DNA of 61,510 nucleotides, from positions 782,607 to 844,116 of the forward strand of contig MNCI01010871.1 in the NCBI GenBank assembly GCA_015680685.1, in the 5' to 3' direction. The notes below the pieces were generated by a model, which made no database searches, was not told where the DNA came from, and saw nothing but the letters and a program-made list of their open reading frames with translations. The position numbers and the translations under genes are program-made. This DNA is from Gnetum montanum. Its lineage: Eukaryota > Streptophyta > Gnetopsida > Gnetales > Gnetaceae. Numbering within the stretch: the stretch's first letter is position 1; the number at the start of each line of letters is the position of its first letter. This document shows positions 46,814-57,997 of this stretch, one piece after another.

Positions 46814-49800
46814 TCACCCTGTATCACTATATGCGATGCATGGAACCTTTTTCTTCTCAATCCTCCCAAATGCATTATCTTTTGATATATCTAAGGAAAG
46901 ATCATGTATTCCTAGGCACACATTAATTGTACTTATCCATGCTCTTCCCATTATGATTGGGAAGTCCCCCTTGTAGTGGTTAACTTGGATCACTAGGAAA
47001 TTGGTTGGATATGACCACCCAAAAATAGTGGTGACAATGTACTCCACTAGTCCCAGTGGAACAGTGATGAACTAGTCAACCAACTATAAATGAACATTAC
47101 TGGTCAGCCAACTCTAAATGAATGTTACTCTTCTTTAGCGAAGGTAGGTTCTAAGCTTTATACATTTCTTGGGAGATTAAATTAACACTAGAATTTGAAT
47201 CCAAAAGAGCTTTGCAAGGCTCATTTCTAGCGAATTGTAAATAAATGAGATGACTTATAGGATTAGAAAGTTTCCTAGGAAGATGGCCAACTTTAATCCA
47301 ATCAGTGATGGCATGGGTTAACATGATAGTGTGCATTGAGTGTGGTTTTTGGTTCAAAGGAAGCTTCGAGAATTCAAACGATGATGAGTCATTTGGATAA
47401 TTAGCCACTTGTGATTGTAAGGACTTGGTTGGATTTTTTGTTCTAAAGAAAGGTCTCTTATTTGATTAGTTATCCAAACCAACAGTAGGTTAAAGACTGA
47501 TAACCCTTATAGTATTATGTTACTATGGCTGGGAAAGAAGCTCGACTTGCATAGTTGGAGCAGGTGGTAATGGAGTTGAGGGTGGAAGAGATGCAGACAG
47601 ATGAGAAGGATAGTACATATGTGGGGCATCACTCCTAGAAGAAAAAGTTCTATAGTACTCAGGGATCTGGTAGTGAGGCTAAAGAGCAACATGACTAGTA
47701 GAGTCACATGGAGAGATTGGTTGCTAAATGTAATACTACCCACATGGAGTTGATGGTAAGGGTAATATTGCCCACATGGAGTTGATGGTAAGGGTAATAT
47801 TGATGTGGTAGTGGCATTCCCCATGATTGTGGGTGTTGCCACTATTGATACTGTTCATTCGGTTGTGGTGGAGCTCCACTTGGATAATATGTTAAGCATT
47901 GGTGGAACTGCCTTGGGTTACCTTGAGGATAAGGTAACCTTCTGGGTGTTTGTTGTCTATTTAATCATGGGTTTAGTGCATAAATCCTAGACTCTTATAT
48001 ATGTGACACTACTGGGCAACATACTTTAGGATGGTCATATTAGCATATCTCACATCTACCGTCATTGCCTGTGTTCATCATATTGGCATATCTCACATCT
48101 ACCATCATTTCCTATGTTCGAATCCACAACCTCTTCAATGAAGAAAGCCTTGTCCTTACCCTTATTATGTACATACTCAGCTTCTTTCTTTTTCCTTCTC
48201 TCTCAGTCACTACTTTGTTCTCTAGATTCCTCTACTAATTTTAGGACAGTTTGAAATTTGTCATCTAGGAAGTTCCACATTTGATCCACCTTTGCCAATA
48301 CTTTTGACACAAAGTTTTGAATGGGAAAAGCCTTTTTATTCATCATCTCTTCAAGTGGTAACTCTTCTTCATCTTCACAAAATCTAATTTCCTTCTCTTG
48401 GAGGGAAGAATCTCTATTGTATTTCTCCACACTTTCTCTTTTCCTCAACACACCTTCCTCCTTGGCAACTTGCTCCAACAATCTTTGTATTTGATGGGCT
48501 CTGAGCTTAGATAGCCTTCCTTGGGCATAAGTCCCAAGGGCTCTTCAAGTTTTGTACCTAAGCCCATCTACGAGATGGCATAGTTATTCCTTTTGTGAGT
48601 AAACATGGCTAGGGCAACAATGTAATAATGAATAATATTGGCCCATGGTAGCGTCTAAGGGTTTGTGTCCTCCTTCTTTCCATCCTTGGATTTGATTATG
48701 CAGGTTGGACACTTGGGAGTACGTTTGATACTTATTATTGAATAGCTCCAACATGGTACTCCATCAACGAATGGATTTCAATTCTAAGGACTGGTACTAG
48801 CTTTCTGATTCTTTGATCAGTGTCCGTGGAAACAACTTTAGCTTTTGCCACTCATTTTCTATATTCTACAAGGCACATGCATCATGGAATTCTTGTAAAT
48901 GATTTTGAGGATCATCATTGTATCCCTCTTCAAATCATGGGATGTTATTCATGTCTAGTCGTTTGTTCCTACTATCTTTCTAGTTCCTTTTTGGGATCCT
49001 AATAGCCTCTGTTATATTTAACATACTTTGGGTGGTGAGTAGGGGTTCATCATGATCATGCTGCCTATGGTGTCAATGATGCCTATGTTGTTCCCTAATC
49101 TTCCTTCTTTCATGATGCGTCTCTCTGGAATTCCCTCATCCCCTTTTACTATTGTTTTGTCAATGATTTCTATTTTTCCTACCATTTTCCTCATGGTCTC
49201 ACCCTCTATGATTGTGTTTAGATCCCAAAGGAGAGGGGGAAGGAGATGATGAAGGTGAAGAAGGAGGAGGAATGACACCATGATGGTGCTTGTCACCTTC
49301 TCTTTGATGGTCATGGCCTTGATCACAGTTATGATAAGAATGTCCATCATTGTCATGCATTTGTGTTCCTTTTCTAGATCCTTTATGTCCACTGGTACCA
49401 TAACCTAGGTTATGAATAGTTGAGTGAAGATTCTGATATCCAACTCCTTGACTGAAGTCAAAGAGAGGAACATTGTTTTGTGGAAAACCTCCCAAGATAG
49501 GTTCACCATCCTCATTTTAACTTAGGACATACAGGACATCCTAAGACCACCTCCCCTTCATGGATTCATAATGTCTGTCCTATTGTAGATCCCTCTAGCA
49601 TTGTGCCTCCATGGGTTGATACTCTCTCAAGTCTTATTCATGCACAATGTACTCTGACTATAAGTGCTACATACTAATTCATGTGAGAGCACGAAGAAGC
49701 ACGAATAGGATTGAGTGATCAGGAGGTAGCACTATGTTACCTTCTAAATCATGCCATCATAGCTATTCATCGTGGTGGAGGATAAAGGTAAATTTTGATA

Positions 49801-49933
49801 CATACTCATCAGGATAAGTGTATACCATGCAAAACTGTTGGGGCACCGACAAATCATCATGTGCACCCCACCTCTGATTGTTCATGGTAGCAGACCTAGT
49901 TGATGAAGCACTCTCATAAAAATAAGGAGACAT
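46814..49933 (-). pseudogene. gag-pro: Athila-type gag and protease
   Basis: The start is the ATG at 49933. The gag head contains a histidine-rich, low-complexity tract (KHHHGVIPPPSSP), and a coiled segment with AKVDQMWNFLDDKF lies at 48320-48240. Protease lies at 47408-46814 (KALLDSNSSVNLIS, WSYPTNFLVIQV, FPIIMGRAWI). The active-site triplet reads DSN where DSG or DTG is expected. A 43-bp tandem duplication (about 48037-48122) doubles the CEIC zinc motif and shifts the frame. A perfect 32-bp tandem duplication lies at 47739-47802. Confidence 0.82.
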
Positions 49934-50050
49934 GATTGATTATCTACTGTGTGGTACTATTTTCTGGTGATTGTAGGATAGTTAAATCTAAGGGTTCATT
50001 CCAAAGATGGAAGGATTTTCTACATTCTAATCAACACACAAACAAAAAAA

Positions 50051-50068
50051 TCCCTAGCAACGATGCTA
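50051..50068 (-). other. Athila-type primer-binding site (decayed)
   Basis: The minus strand reads TAGCATCGTTGCTAGGGA; against the remembered Athila site TGGCGCCGTTGCCGGGGA the five differences are all transitions. It adjoins the right LTR at 50070. Confidence 0.65.
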
Positions 50069-50069
50069 A

Positions 50070-50610
50070 TGATGAGCAGTAAGGTACCCCTACACCCAAC
50101 CATACAAATACAAGCGTTCACATGCGATCCAGTTGAACTCTGAGGATTAAGTGCTTATGCACCTACAAAGAACAAGGATGAGTTATGAAATCGTTCTCTT
50201 CCCATGCTTACTTGTAAGGCACAATTATATGATTAAGTAAACTCACGGTATATGATTTTTATGTTTTTTTTTTATATTTTCTATCTCGGTCTCCTAATTG
50301 TGTGCAATGAAAATATTTAATTAACTAATTGTTTTTTGGAACTCTAATTTGAATCAAATCCTAACACCAACATTTGTTCCCACTCTCTAGACACATCCTA
50401 AACTAGTGTAACACTACTGGGATTACCAATTGCTAGTCATTACTGGGTTACCAAGTCTTCCATGTATGCTCAAAGTGGTCGTGTTGAGTATGCTAATTCA
50501 TTGGTAATTGATAATTAATAATTCTTGGAAATAACATTAATTAACTATTGAAAGCATAAAATAATAGTAAATAACATTAAATGCAATAATGAAGTTATTT
50601 TAAATGTTGG
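50070..50610 (-). repeat. 5' LTR, first segment (interrupted by a LINE)
   Basis: Begins TGATGAGCAGTAAGG and matches the left LTR up to CTAAATGTT-like sequence, where the LINE starts. The remaining segment, 57575-57904, ends GACTCATCA. Together they make about 871 bp against 853 bp for the other LTR. Confidence 0.9.
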
Positions 50611-50715
50611 GGGGATGTTGGACCCCGAAAAGAAGTTCTATTGATATTAACAGTGTATCGGTTATAGTAACCTGAATAAGTCATAGGGTTAAGGGGAAGG
50701 GGGAAGCTAAGAGCA

Positions 50716-51625
50716 TGATGAGGGATGAGGTATCCCTACACTCAACCATATGAAATGAGCGTCACACATGCGATTCGGTCGAACTCCGCAGACGGACTAG
50801 TTGGGACACCTAGACAGTTATCCTTAGGTCATAGCTCACTGTCTTCCCACTTGGACTAGTATTATATTTTTCACATATGGTTTAGTCCATATGAGGTGTA
50901 TGATGTGTTATAACCGAATTCTACTCCTGAAGGTAGTGGAAAATAAGATTAACTAATCTAAGCTAGGAGGAGAAGGGTAAGACAATATAATCTAGCCTAA
51001 GTGTGATGAGTAACCAATTTCTTGATCAACCGTACACATCTTGGATCTTGTGCATGACTACGACTAGGATTACCAAGAGTAGATCCTAGGTATGCCATTG
51101 GGCTACCAAGTAGTTACACTTAAATTCTCGAAATCAAGTTGTACTCGTTCGGCATTGCAATGAGTAACCGATTCCTTGACTAACCGTACACATCCTTAGA
51201 TGCTCGTAGTCAAGTCGTACTCACACCGCATTCTAGGAGTTTAAGGGTAAGAGAGAAAGCAGTAAATAACATTAAATAAACAAATAAATAAATAATAAAG
51301 TGAATGTTGTAATGATGAAGTAATCTCGATCTTTATTGCTGGTCATGTGCGTGTCCAAGTACGTCACACTCGAATAAAGACACCATACAATTACATTCAT
51401 CACACTGCAGGTAGACACAGGAAAAATAATCTATCTCTGGAGTGTTCAAACTACCAGAGCTTCGCTACTTATATTCTATCTATCAAACAAGGAAGAGCTA
51501 CCTCTTATTTATAGATATAACGGCGCACTACGAGATCATGGCCCATGCAATATTGTGGCTACTGATATAATAGGGTTGATATATCATGGCTGTCATATCA
51601 CAGCCAGCAAATTCATGACTTATCA
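50716..51625 (-). repeat. solo LTR of the Athila-type family inserted in the LINE
   Basis: 910 bp from TGATGAGGGATGAGG to ACTTATCA, with the target duplication GAGCA (50711-50715) and GAGTA (51626-51630). The LINE sequence continues on both sides, as judged against the LINE fragment at 38233. No internal region or second LTR is present. A GATATC/ATATTG-rich stretch lies near 51530-51605. Confidence 0.88.
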
Positions 51626-51999
51626 GAGTACTATGCAAGAAACTCAACACTAGCCTTATAAATAAACAAGTGTTAAGGGAGGAAGCCGAAATTGGGGCAC
51701 CACCAAACGACCACCCATGCTGACCTGTTACAAGAAAGAAGGATAAAGAATTAGATAAGAAATAAAAAAGCTCTTAATTAATGATAGAGAGAGTTCCAAT
51801 GGTGACTCCTTACAATAGAAATGAAAAGCTTACTTGCAGAGATTACTGATGATGAGTGTTACTGGAATGCACAAGTCTTTCCCACAGCTACAAGAGATGA
51901 ACCAACTGATGTCTATCCAGATTGAACTTGGATGCTTGAGATGTGAGTTGGAAATGAATGAGGTGAAAGATCTGTAGCTTGTCCAACCTGGTGAGCAAA

Positions 52000-54900
52000 C
52001 ATTTATTAGAATAATCAATCCTTTGAAATATAACATTGCATCTTCACTTCCAAATATAAAATAAAATAGTAGGCCTAATAAATTTTCATAGAAACTGGAG
52101 ATTAGTAGAAGTAATGTTTAAAAAGCTGAATATGACATCCTCTTGAGATAGCTCGTATGAAGGAAAAACTATGGAAACCTACTTCCACACATGCTGAGCA
52201 AAGGGACAAAGCCAAAACACATGGACAAAGTCATCTTGTCCACCACAGAGAGGGAAATTGGGATTGGAAATTACTAGATATTCTAACCATTTACCAATAG
52301 GTAGATCATGGTGGAGGAGACACCAGAGGAACTGTTTAATTTTGGGGAGGGTCGAAAGTTTCCAAATATTTTGGAAGATGGGGATCCAAAATGATACTGA
52401 CTCATGTTTGTGCCAATGCTTATTGTAGCATTGAATGACCTCAGATGGGTTGTGCATAAGATAAAAGGGTATAGATGGCCGGTAGGGTAAGAGTTTAACC
52501 CCATTAAGCCATTGAAGGACTTTAAAAGGGCTTTGCACTGTAACATTAATGTGCCAATGACCATGGAGAAAGGAGTAAATCTGGACTAGACAATGGTTCA
52601 TTGCATCTGACTCCCCATAAAAATTACTAAACTTGACCTCCAAAATCCAACAGCTAGCCAACATAAGACAAGTCAAGGAGATGACACCTTTATGGTACCA
52701 CGAGGTAGCCACCTTAGCCATTGTGATGTAAAGGGGAGCAGGCAATAGAGGTAACCACCATAGACAATCTAGAGAGGATAGTAGGGTTGATCTTAACATT
52801 AGTCTAGTCAATGTAATTGTGTAGAATTTACCAGGCCCTCCAGATGCTTTTGAAAACACGAGAACCTGGAAGAATGGTAGTGAGGGGGGGGGGGGTGCAT
52901 AGATCCAATTGACAAAATGGATGCCTTTCCAGAAGGGCTTGTTTTTAGGAAATGCTTGATGTAGCCTTAATTGGAGGAGGGTCCCAATGATTTCTGAGGC
53001 ATCTAAATGTTGAACCAACCACTTAGAAACTAGGGTAATTCCCTACTTATAGGAGTTCAAAAGACCCTAAGCCACCTTTATTCTTGGGGAGAGTAACAAT
53101 ATTCCAAGCGACTCGATGAAACCCTTTCTAAGAATCTTTGTAGGACCACATAAAGTCACAAAATAACTGTTCAAGCTTCTGGTAGGAAGCTTGGGAGGGG
53201 GACCAACATGAAGAGTAATACACATGGGTGGACACACATATGAACTTACAAATAAGGTATTTACCCGCAAGTGTGAGGGATTTAGTCTTTCATTTATCAA
53301 GTTTCTTTTGACTCCGAAAAATGACCTGCTCCCAGAGAGTAGAGGTCCTCTAAAATGAAAAGGGATCCCCAGAATCTTAACAATGTCTTGATCCTAGAGC
53401 TGCTTTAAGTTATAGTTGGTCACATGGTTGTAATTGCCAAAAAAGCTATAAATAGAGGATTTATTCCAATTTATAGTGGAACATGAGAGTGTATAATATT
53501 GCTCCACCCTTGATAAGAGGTAGTGCAAATTGGCAGCTCTGCTTTGAACTAGAAAGAAAGAGTCATTAGTGAAGTGCATATTGAGGAGATGTTGTTGAGA
53601 GGAAGATAGGTAAACCCTAGTGAGAACGTTCGTTTGAATGTCCACGTTAATCTGATGACAAAGAAAGTCTATGGTGATGATAAAGAGATAGGGGGCAAAG
53701 GGACCACCTTTTCATACTAACCTATGTATTGGAAAGACAGAGGTAATGTCAAAGGTAGTGCCTATTCTTGTGGTAGCATCTGAGAATAAGCATTTCACCA
53801 TATGTAGGAACTTAGGTCCAAAACTAAGTTTGGTCATGGTCTACAAGATAAAATTCCATTTTATGTTTTCATAAGCCTTGGCATAATCAAGTTTTACTAG
53901 GAGAATATCTTGCCCATCATCCTCAGCCCACTTGAGACCTTCCCATGCTGCAACCACATTGTCTAAAATATATCTACCAGCAAAAAATCCTATTTGTTGG
54001 GGAGATATGATCTGGCCAAGAATTTTTTTCAGTTGTAAGGCTAGGCACTTAGCCCAAATTTTATATACTACATTGAGGAGAGTTATGGGATGTCAATTGG
54101 AGATATCAACAAGATCCCCAGACTTGGGAAGGAGACAAATTACACCTTGATTTAGATTGGGCCCGAGGGAACTAGTTAAGATAGCCTTATTAATGACCTA
54201 CAGAAGATCATTCCCCACCAAATCCCAATGATTTTGAAAAAATTCTATGGAGAAACCATCATAACCAGGAGCCTTTCCCCAGCTTAGCTTAGAACAGGCC
54301 ACCTGTAGCTCCACCAGAGTGATATCAGCATCAATACTCTAAAGCATAGTGGAGTTGATAAGGTAAGGATATTGGGGGTGGTAGCCTTGAATGAAGAGAT
54401 ATCCATTGGGGTTACTACAAAAAGGGTTTCATAGTGATTATTGAGAAAAGAGAGGATACTATTGTGGTTAGTAATTGTGGTACCATCACTAGAGATTTTG
54501 TCTATAGAATGTGAAGGGGAAGCAAAATTGAGATACTTGAAAAATTCTTTACAGTGTTCATCTTGAATATTTAATCAAGTGAGTTGACTTTTAGTTAGGG
54601 CACTTTGTGCTTAGTACACATCCCAATGTTGAAAGGCTAATCTTGCTCTAGCTAGCTCCTCATGAACTAGAGTATTGAAGGGATCTTAAGCTAGTATATT
54701 AGTGAGATGTTCAATAGTGAGGTGAATTTTGTTGTATTCTTGTTTACCCTGAGTAGCCACTGCCTTACGATACGAACGAGCAAAGTTCCGCACTCGACAT
54801 GATGCCCAATGCCACTAGTTAATCCAACCCACCTGAGTTAGGGGCCTAGGTTTGGCATTCCAAAGGTTGGATAGAAGAAGTTGGGTTGTAGGAGAAGAAA

Positions 54901-55683
54901 AAACATTGTTGTGAAGTTGAAAAAGATGGAATTTTTGTTGGTGAGGGCTGCCATGAATCTTGATGGAGATGGAGATAGGAAGATGGTCTGATAAGGTGGC
55001 ATGGTGATGAACCATAGTAGTGGAGAAGGCTTGCTAGAAGGAAAGGGTGGAGAAATAGAACCTATCTAACCTACTACAGATGCGAGCCTACCCAAGAAGG
55101 AGATTGCTCTAAGTAAGTCTGTGGAGGGGAATGCCTGCAGAGGTGTCTGCCCCATCAGAAAGGTAAAACCTTTTCTTGAAGGCAGACCAACTTTGAAACT
55201 CAAGATTGGGCAGTTGAAAAAACACCCCTTACAGCTTATCTTGAGGGAATTCAACCATATTAAAATCTCCTTCGAAGATCCAAGGCACTAGGGGAAGAGA
55301 ATTTGCAAGTTCTTGCCAAGAGCCCGTTCTGTAGAGTCATTTGGGACATAAATCAAGCAAATATCAAATGGTCCATGCGAGGAAGAGACGGTGGCCCAGG
55401 AAACTCTATGCCTAGAATTGGAACCTCTTTGAAGGATTTTAGTTTTCTAGTAGGGCGAAAGGAGAATGGCCGCACCTCCTTTCCCACTCAAATGGGATGT
55501 TTCTAAGATTGAAGAGTGAGGAAGAAACCAATGGGCAGAAAATGATAAAAGGTCGGCTAAAACCTTAATTTCTTGAAGGAGAACGAAATAAAAGGCTATA
55601 TTAAGACTAGAAATAAAGTTTGCTACTCGCTTCCATCGAAGCCTACTAGTAAGGCCTCAAACATTCCATGAAAGAAGGTTCAT
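52000..55683 (-). pseudogene. LINE ORF2: endonuclease, reverse transcriptase, zinc finger
   Basis: Starts at the ATG at 55683 (MNLLSWNV, then TGA where arginine would fit). The endonuclease has LQEIK, GDFNMVEF (about 55250) and SDHLPI (about 54985). RT has PGYDGFSIEFFQ, LLNVVYKIWAKCLA, QQIGFFAGRYILDN, LLVKLDYAKAYE and, at the active site, FTNDSFF instead of the usual FADD (about 53560). The zf-RVT end lies at 52400-52180 (PLCGGQDDFVHVFWLCPFA). The active-site change and multiple stops show it is dead. Its ATG overlaps the ORF1 stop as ATGA. Confidence 0.85.
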
Positions 55684-56762
55684 GGAGAAATAAGGGGTAG
55701 TTTGGGTGAGAGGCCAACAAAAGGTTCGGAAGTCAAAGTATCAACTTCCATTATTCTTGATAGGAGGGAAAAGGAGTTTTTGGTGGAGATAGGGGCCATG
55801 GAAGTGTTTAGTGGAGAGGATCTTAAGGGAGGAGTAGAATTGAAGGAATCTTTGACTCGTTTCCTTCTACTGCTCACCATGAACTCATCCACGGAGATTG
55901 AGTTCATGACTACCTTATAGGGGATGACATGGGTGGAGGTGTGAGTATGTGATTGATGTTTTTGTGGCTTAGAGAGGCTAGACTAAGAGTTGGATTGTGG
56001 AGATGTTGAAGGAGAGTCGAGTTTAAAGGATACTAAGGATGGACGTAATGGTGTGACTGGGGAATGGATTTTCTAAGATGCTATAGGTTATTTTTTCCTG
56101 GCTAGGATGGGGCACTTCGATATATGATGCTTGGCACTATGACAATAGCTGCACGAGTTTGGGAGGTAAAAATAGTCCACTTTTTGGGTGAAGAGTTTTC
56201 CACTAGTAGTAAGGGTTAATGAGGTCTTCCAAAGAGCGATGTCCAGTTCAATACAATAATGGCGAATTTGAGTTTCATTAATCACCGTACAATGCTCGGA
56301 AATAATAGGACCTAGGGTGGTCACTATGTCCCTCTCCATAGATGAGAAAATAAGTGTAAGATTGGGCAATTCTAGGTAACAGGGAATTATATTAAAAGCC
56401 AGGTCATTGACATTAAAGTCAAATCTCCAAGCATGTTCTATTAAAGTTGCATTCCATGTTGGAAAATTTTTTAAAGAGAGAGCCTTCTCAACCTGAGAGG
56501 CATCAGATAGTTCTACTAAAATAAAATTTCAAGCATAGTATCGAGCATGAGAAACCTAGATGCCCTGGGGCTGAAGGAGGTTTTGAACTTGAATGTTTAT
56601 GGTTGGGGACCTTCGTAAGAACCCCATAATTTGAAAAAAAATAAAGCGAGTTGCAAAATCTTTAGAAAGTACTTCAAAAATATCGTCAGGTAAAAGGAAA
56701 TCAAATGGAGGTGAGGTAGAAGAACTTCCCTAAGGAAGAGCAGAACTTGATGAATCCACCAT
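55680..56762 (-). pseudogene. LINE ORF1 (gag-like nucleic-acid-binding protein)
   Basis: From the ATG at 56762 to the TGA at 55682-55680. The middle (about 56520-56330) resembles plant LINE ORF1 domains of the DUF4283 type. A CCHC knuckle, CSYCHSAKHHISKC (C-x2-C-x4-H-x4-C), lies near 56135-56095. A serine/proline-rich tail follows. In-frame stops at several places read as TAG. ORF1 proteins of this kind bind the LINE RNA. Confidence 0.72.
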
Positions 56763-57555
56763 TGTGACATGCCTACCCACGAAACAAACGTAGCCTCTTC
56801 ACAGCAGCAATACAAATACACCTAGCCATAGCCCCAAATAAATTTTCTGGATCTTGAGCTTGGAACAGGTCTGTCCCTACCTGCAGATCTTAAAATTGTT
56901 ATTTTAGATCATGGAATTTTTGTAGATCCTAGGTTTTTTTTACAGATCTAGTTAAAGATCAGCATTCTATTTGGTTTTGATCACAGGAAAGAACACCACA
57001 GCGTGGGGGATTTTGATGTTTTGTAGGGTTTCTTGGATCATGGATGTGGTTGTGGTCATGGATTTGTAGCTTCCTCAGGTTGTGGCCATGGATCTATCGG
57101 TGATCACGGTTTGATAGGTGGTCACAATTTTTCAGGTCTGGGCCTTCTTGTAGGGCATGTAGCAGGGCACAACAATTTCCTAGGGAGCAGCAATTTTGAG
57201 TGATGTAGATTCAGATTGGAGGATGGTGCAACAACAATCATCGCGATCCACACAACAATAGACCAAGTAGACCACCCAACCACTGCCAACATGGCCCCAA
57301 AACAGCCCGCAGCCACCCCACCCACCTGCTACAATTTTAGATAATTATTGTAGGAATCCAATGTAGAAAAATTCCCCCAAAGTCATCAGAATGTAGCCAG
57401 AAGTTCAAACTATGCCATAGAAGACATTGGACGCGGTTGACCTGGATGGGCCTCAACTAATAACTGTAGCTGTGGCTACGGTTGTGTCTATGTCTGCATC
57501 TGCGTTTGGGCTCTACGTTCAGGCTCTATGTCAATATATTTTCATGGGTGTTTAT
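56763..57555 (-). other. 5' leader of the LINE
   Basis: About 790 bp between the LINE's 5' end and ORF1, with GGTTGTGG/CCATGGATC-like words and no credible reading frame. An internal promoter would be expected here for a LINE, but none was recognised. Confidence 0.5.
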
Positions 57556-57997
57556 AAGCTATTCTAAATGTTGGAAAGGTTTATCACAAAGTTCATCTTT
57601 ATTTCTGAACACAAGGTGTGCTTAGGTATACAATGCTCAAATAAAGATCCATTCACTTTATGAGTACTATTGCAAGCACTCAGAAATAATTCTAACTCTA
57701 GAAGGGAAAAAATACAAGAGTTTGACTAAAGGACTAGAAAATTACCCCCCTAGACCAAGTGCCCATATCTGTTATTTATAGCTAACCAGACAAGCTCTGA
57801 CATTGTGTGTCCGATGTGGCTTGGCCCATCCGATAGCATGTATTCGATATTGTGGGTCTGATATCATGGGTTCAATATTGGGTTGCTTATTTGGTGACTC
57901 ATCATCCATAAAAAGGCCATAGAAGCTAAGGATTAACAACATACCTAATTTCTTTAACTTACTGATGTTCAAAACCCAAAGAATAAACTAGAGAGAA

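Larger units (their letters stand above)
50611..57555 (-). mobile_element. near full-length L1-type LINE
   Basis: A 19-bp target duplication flanks it: 50592-50610 and 57556-57574, AAGYTATTYTAAATGTTGG with two transitions between copies. After removing a nested solo LTR the LINE is about 6.0 kb. On the minus strand it has a long leader, ORF1 and ORF2 (endonuclease, RT, zf-RVT) in the usual order. The 3' end is an oligo-C end next to a GGGG/CCCC stem, with no poly(A). The 3' end is shared with the fragment at 38233. Confidence 0.92.
42135..57904 (-). mobile_element. Athila-type element lacking the integrase core, with LINE and solo LTR nested inside
   Basis: Target duplication CCCAT (42130-42134) and TCCAT (57905-57909), one transition apart. 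Left LTR 42135-42987; right LTR 50070-50610 continued at 57575-57904. The minus-strand order is LTR, PBS, gag, protease, RT, RNase H, a short integrase C-terminus, then the 3' non-coding region. Without the nested LINE the element is about 8.8 kb. The integrase core is gone, so it was already dependent or dead before the LINE landed. Confidence 0.92.
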
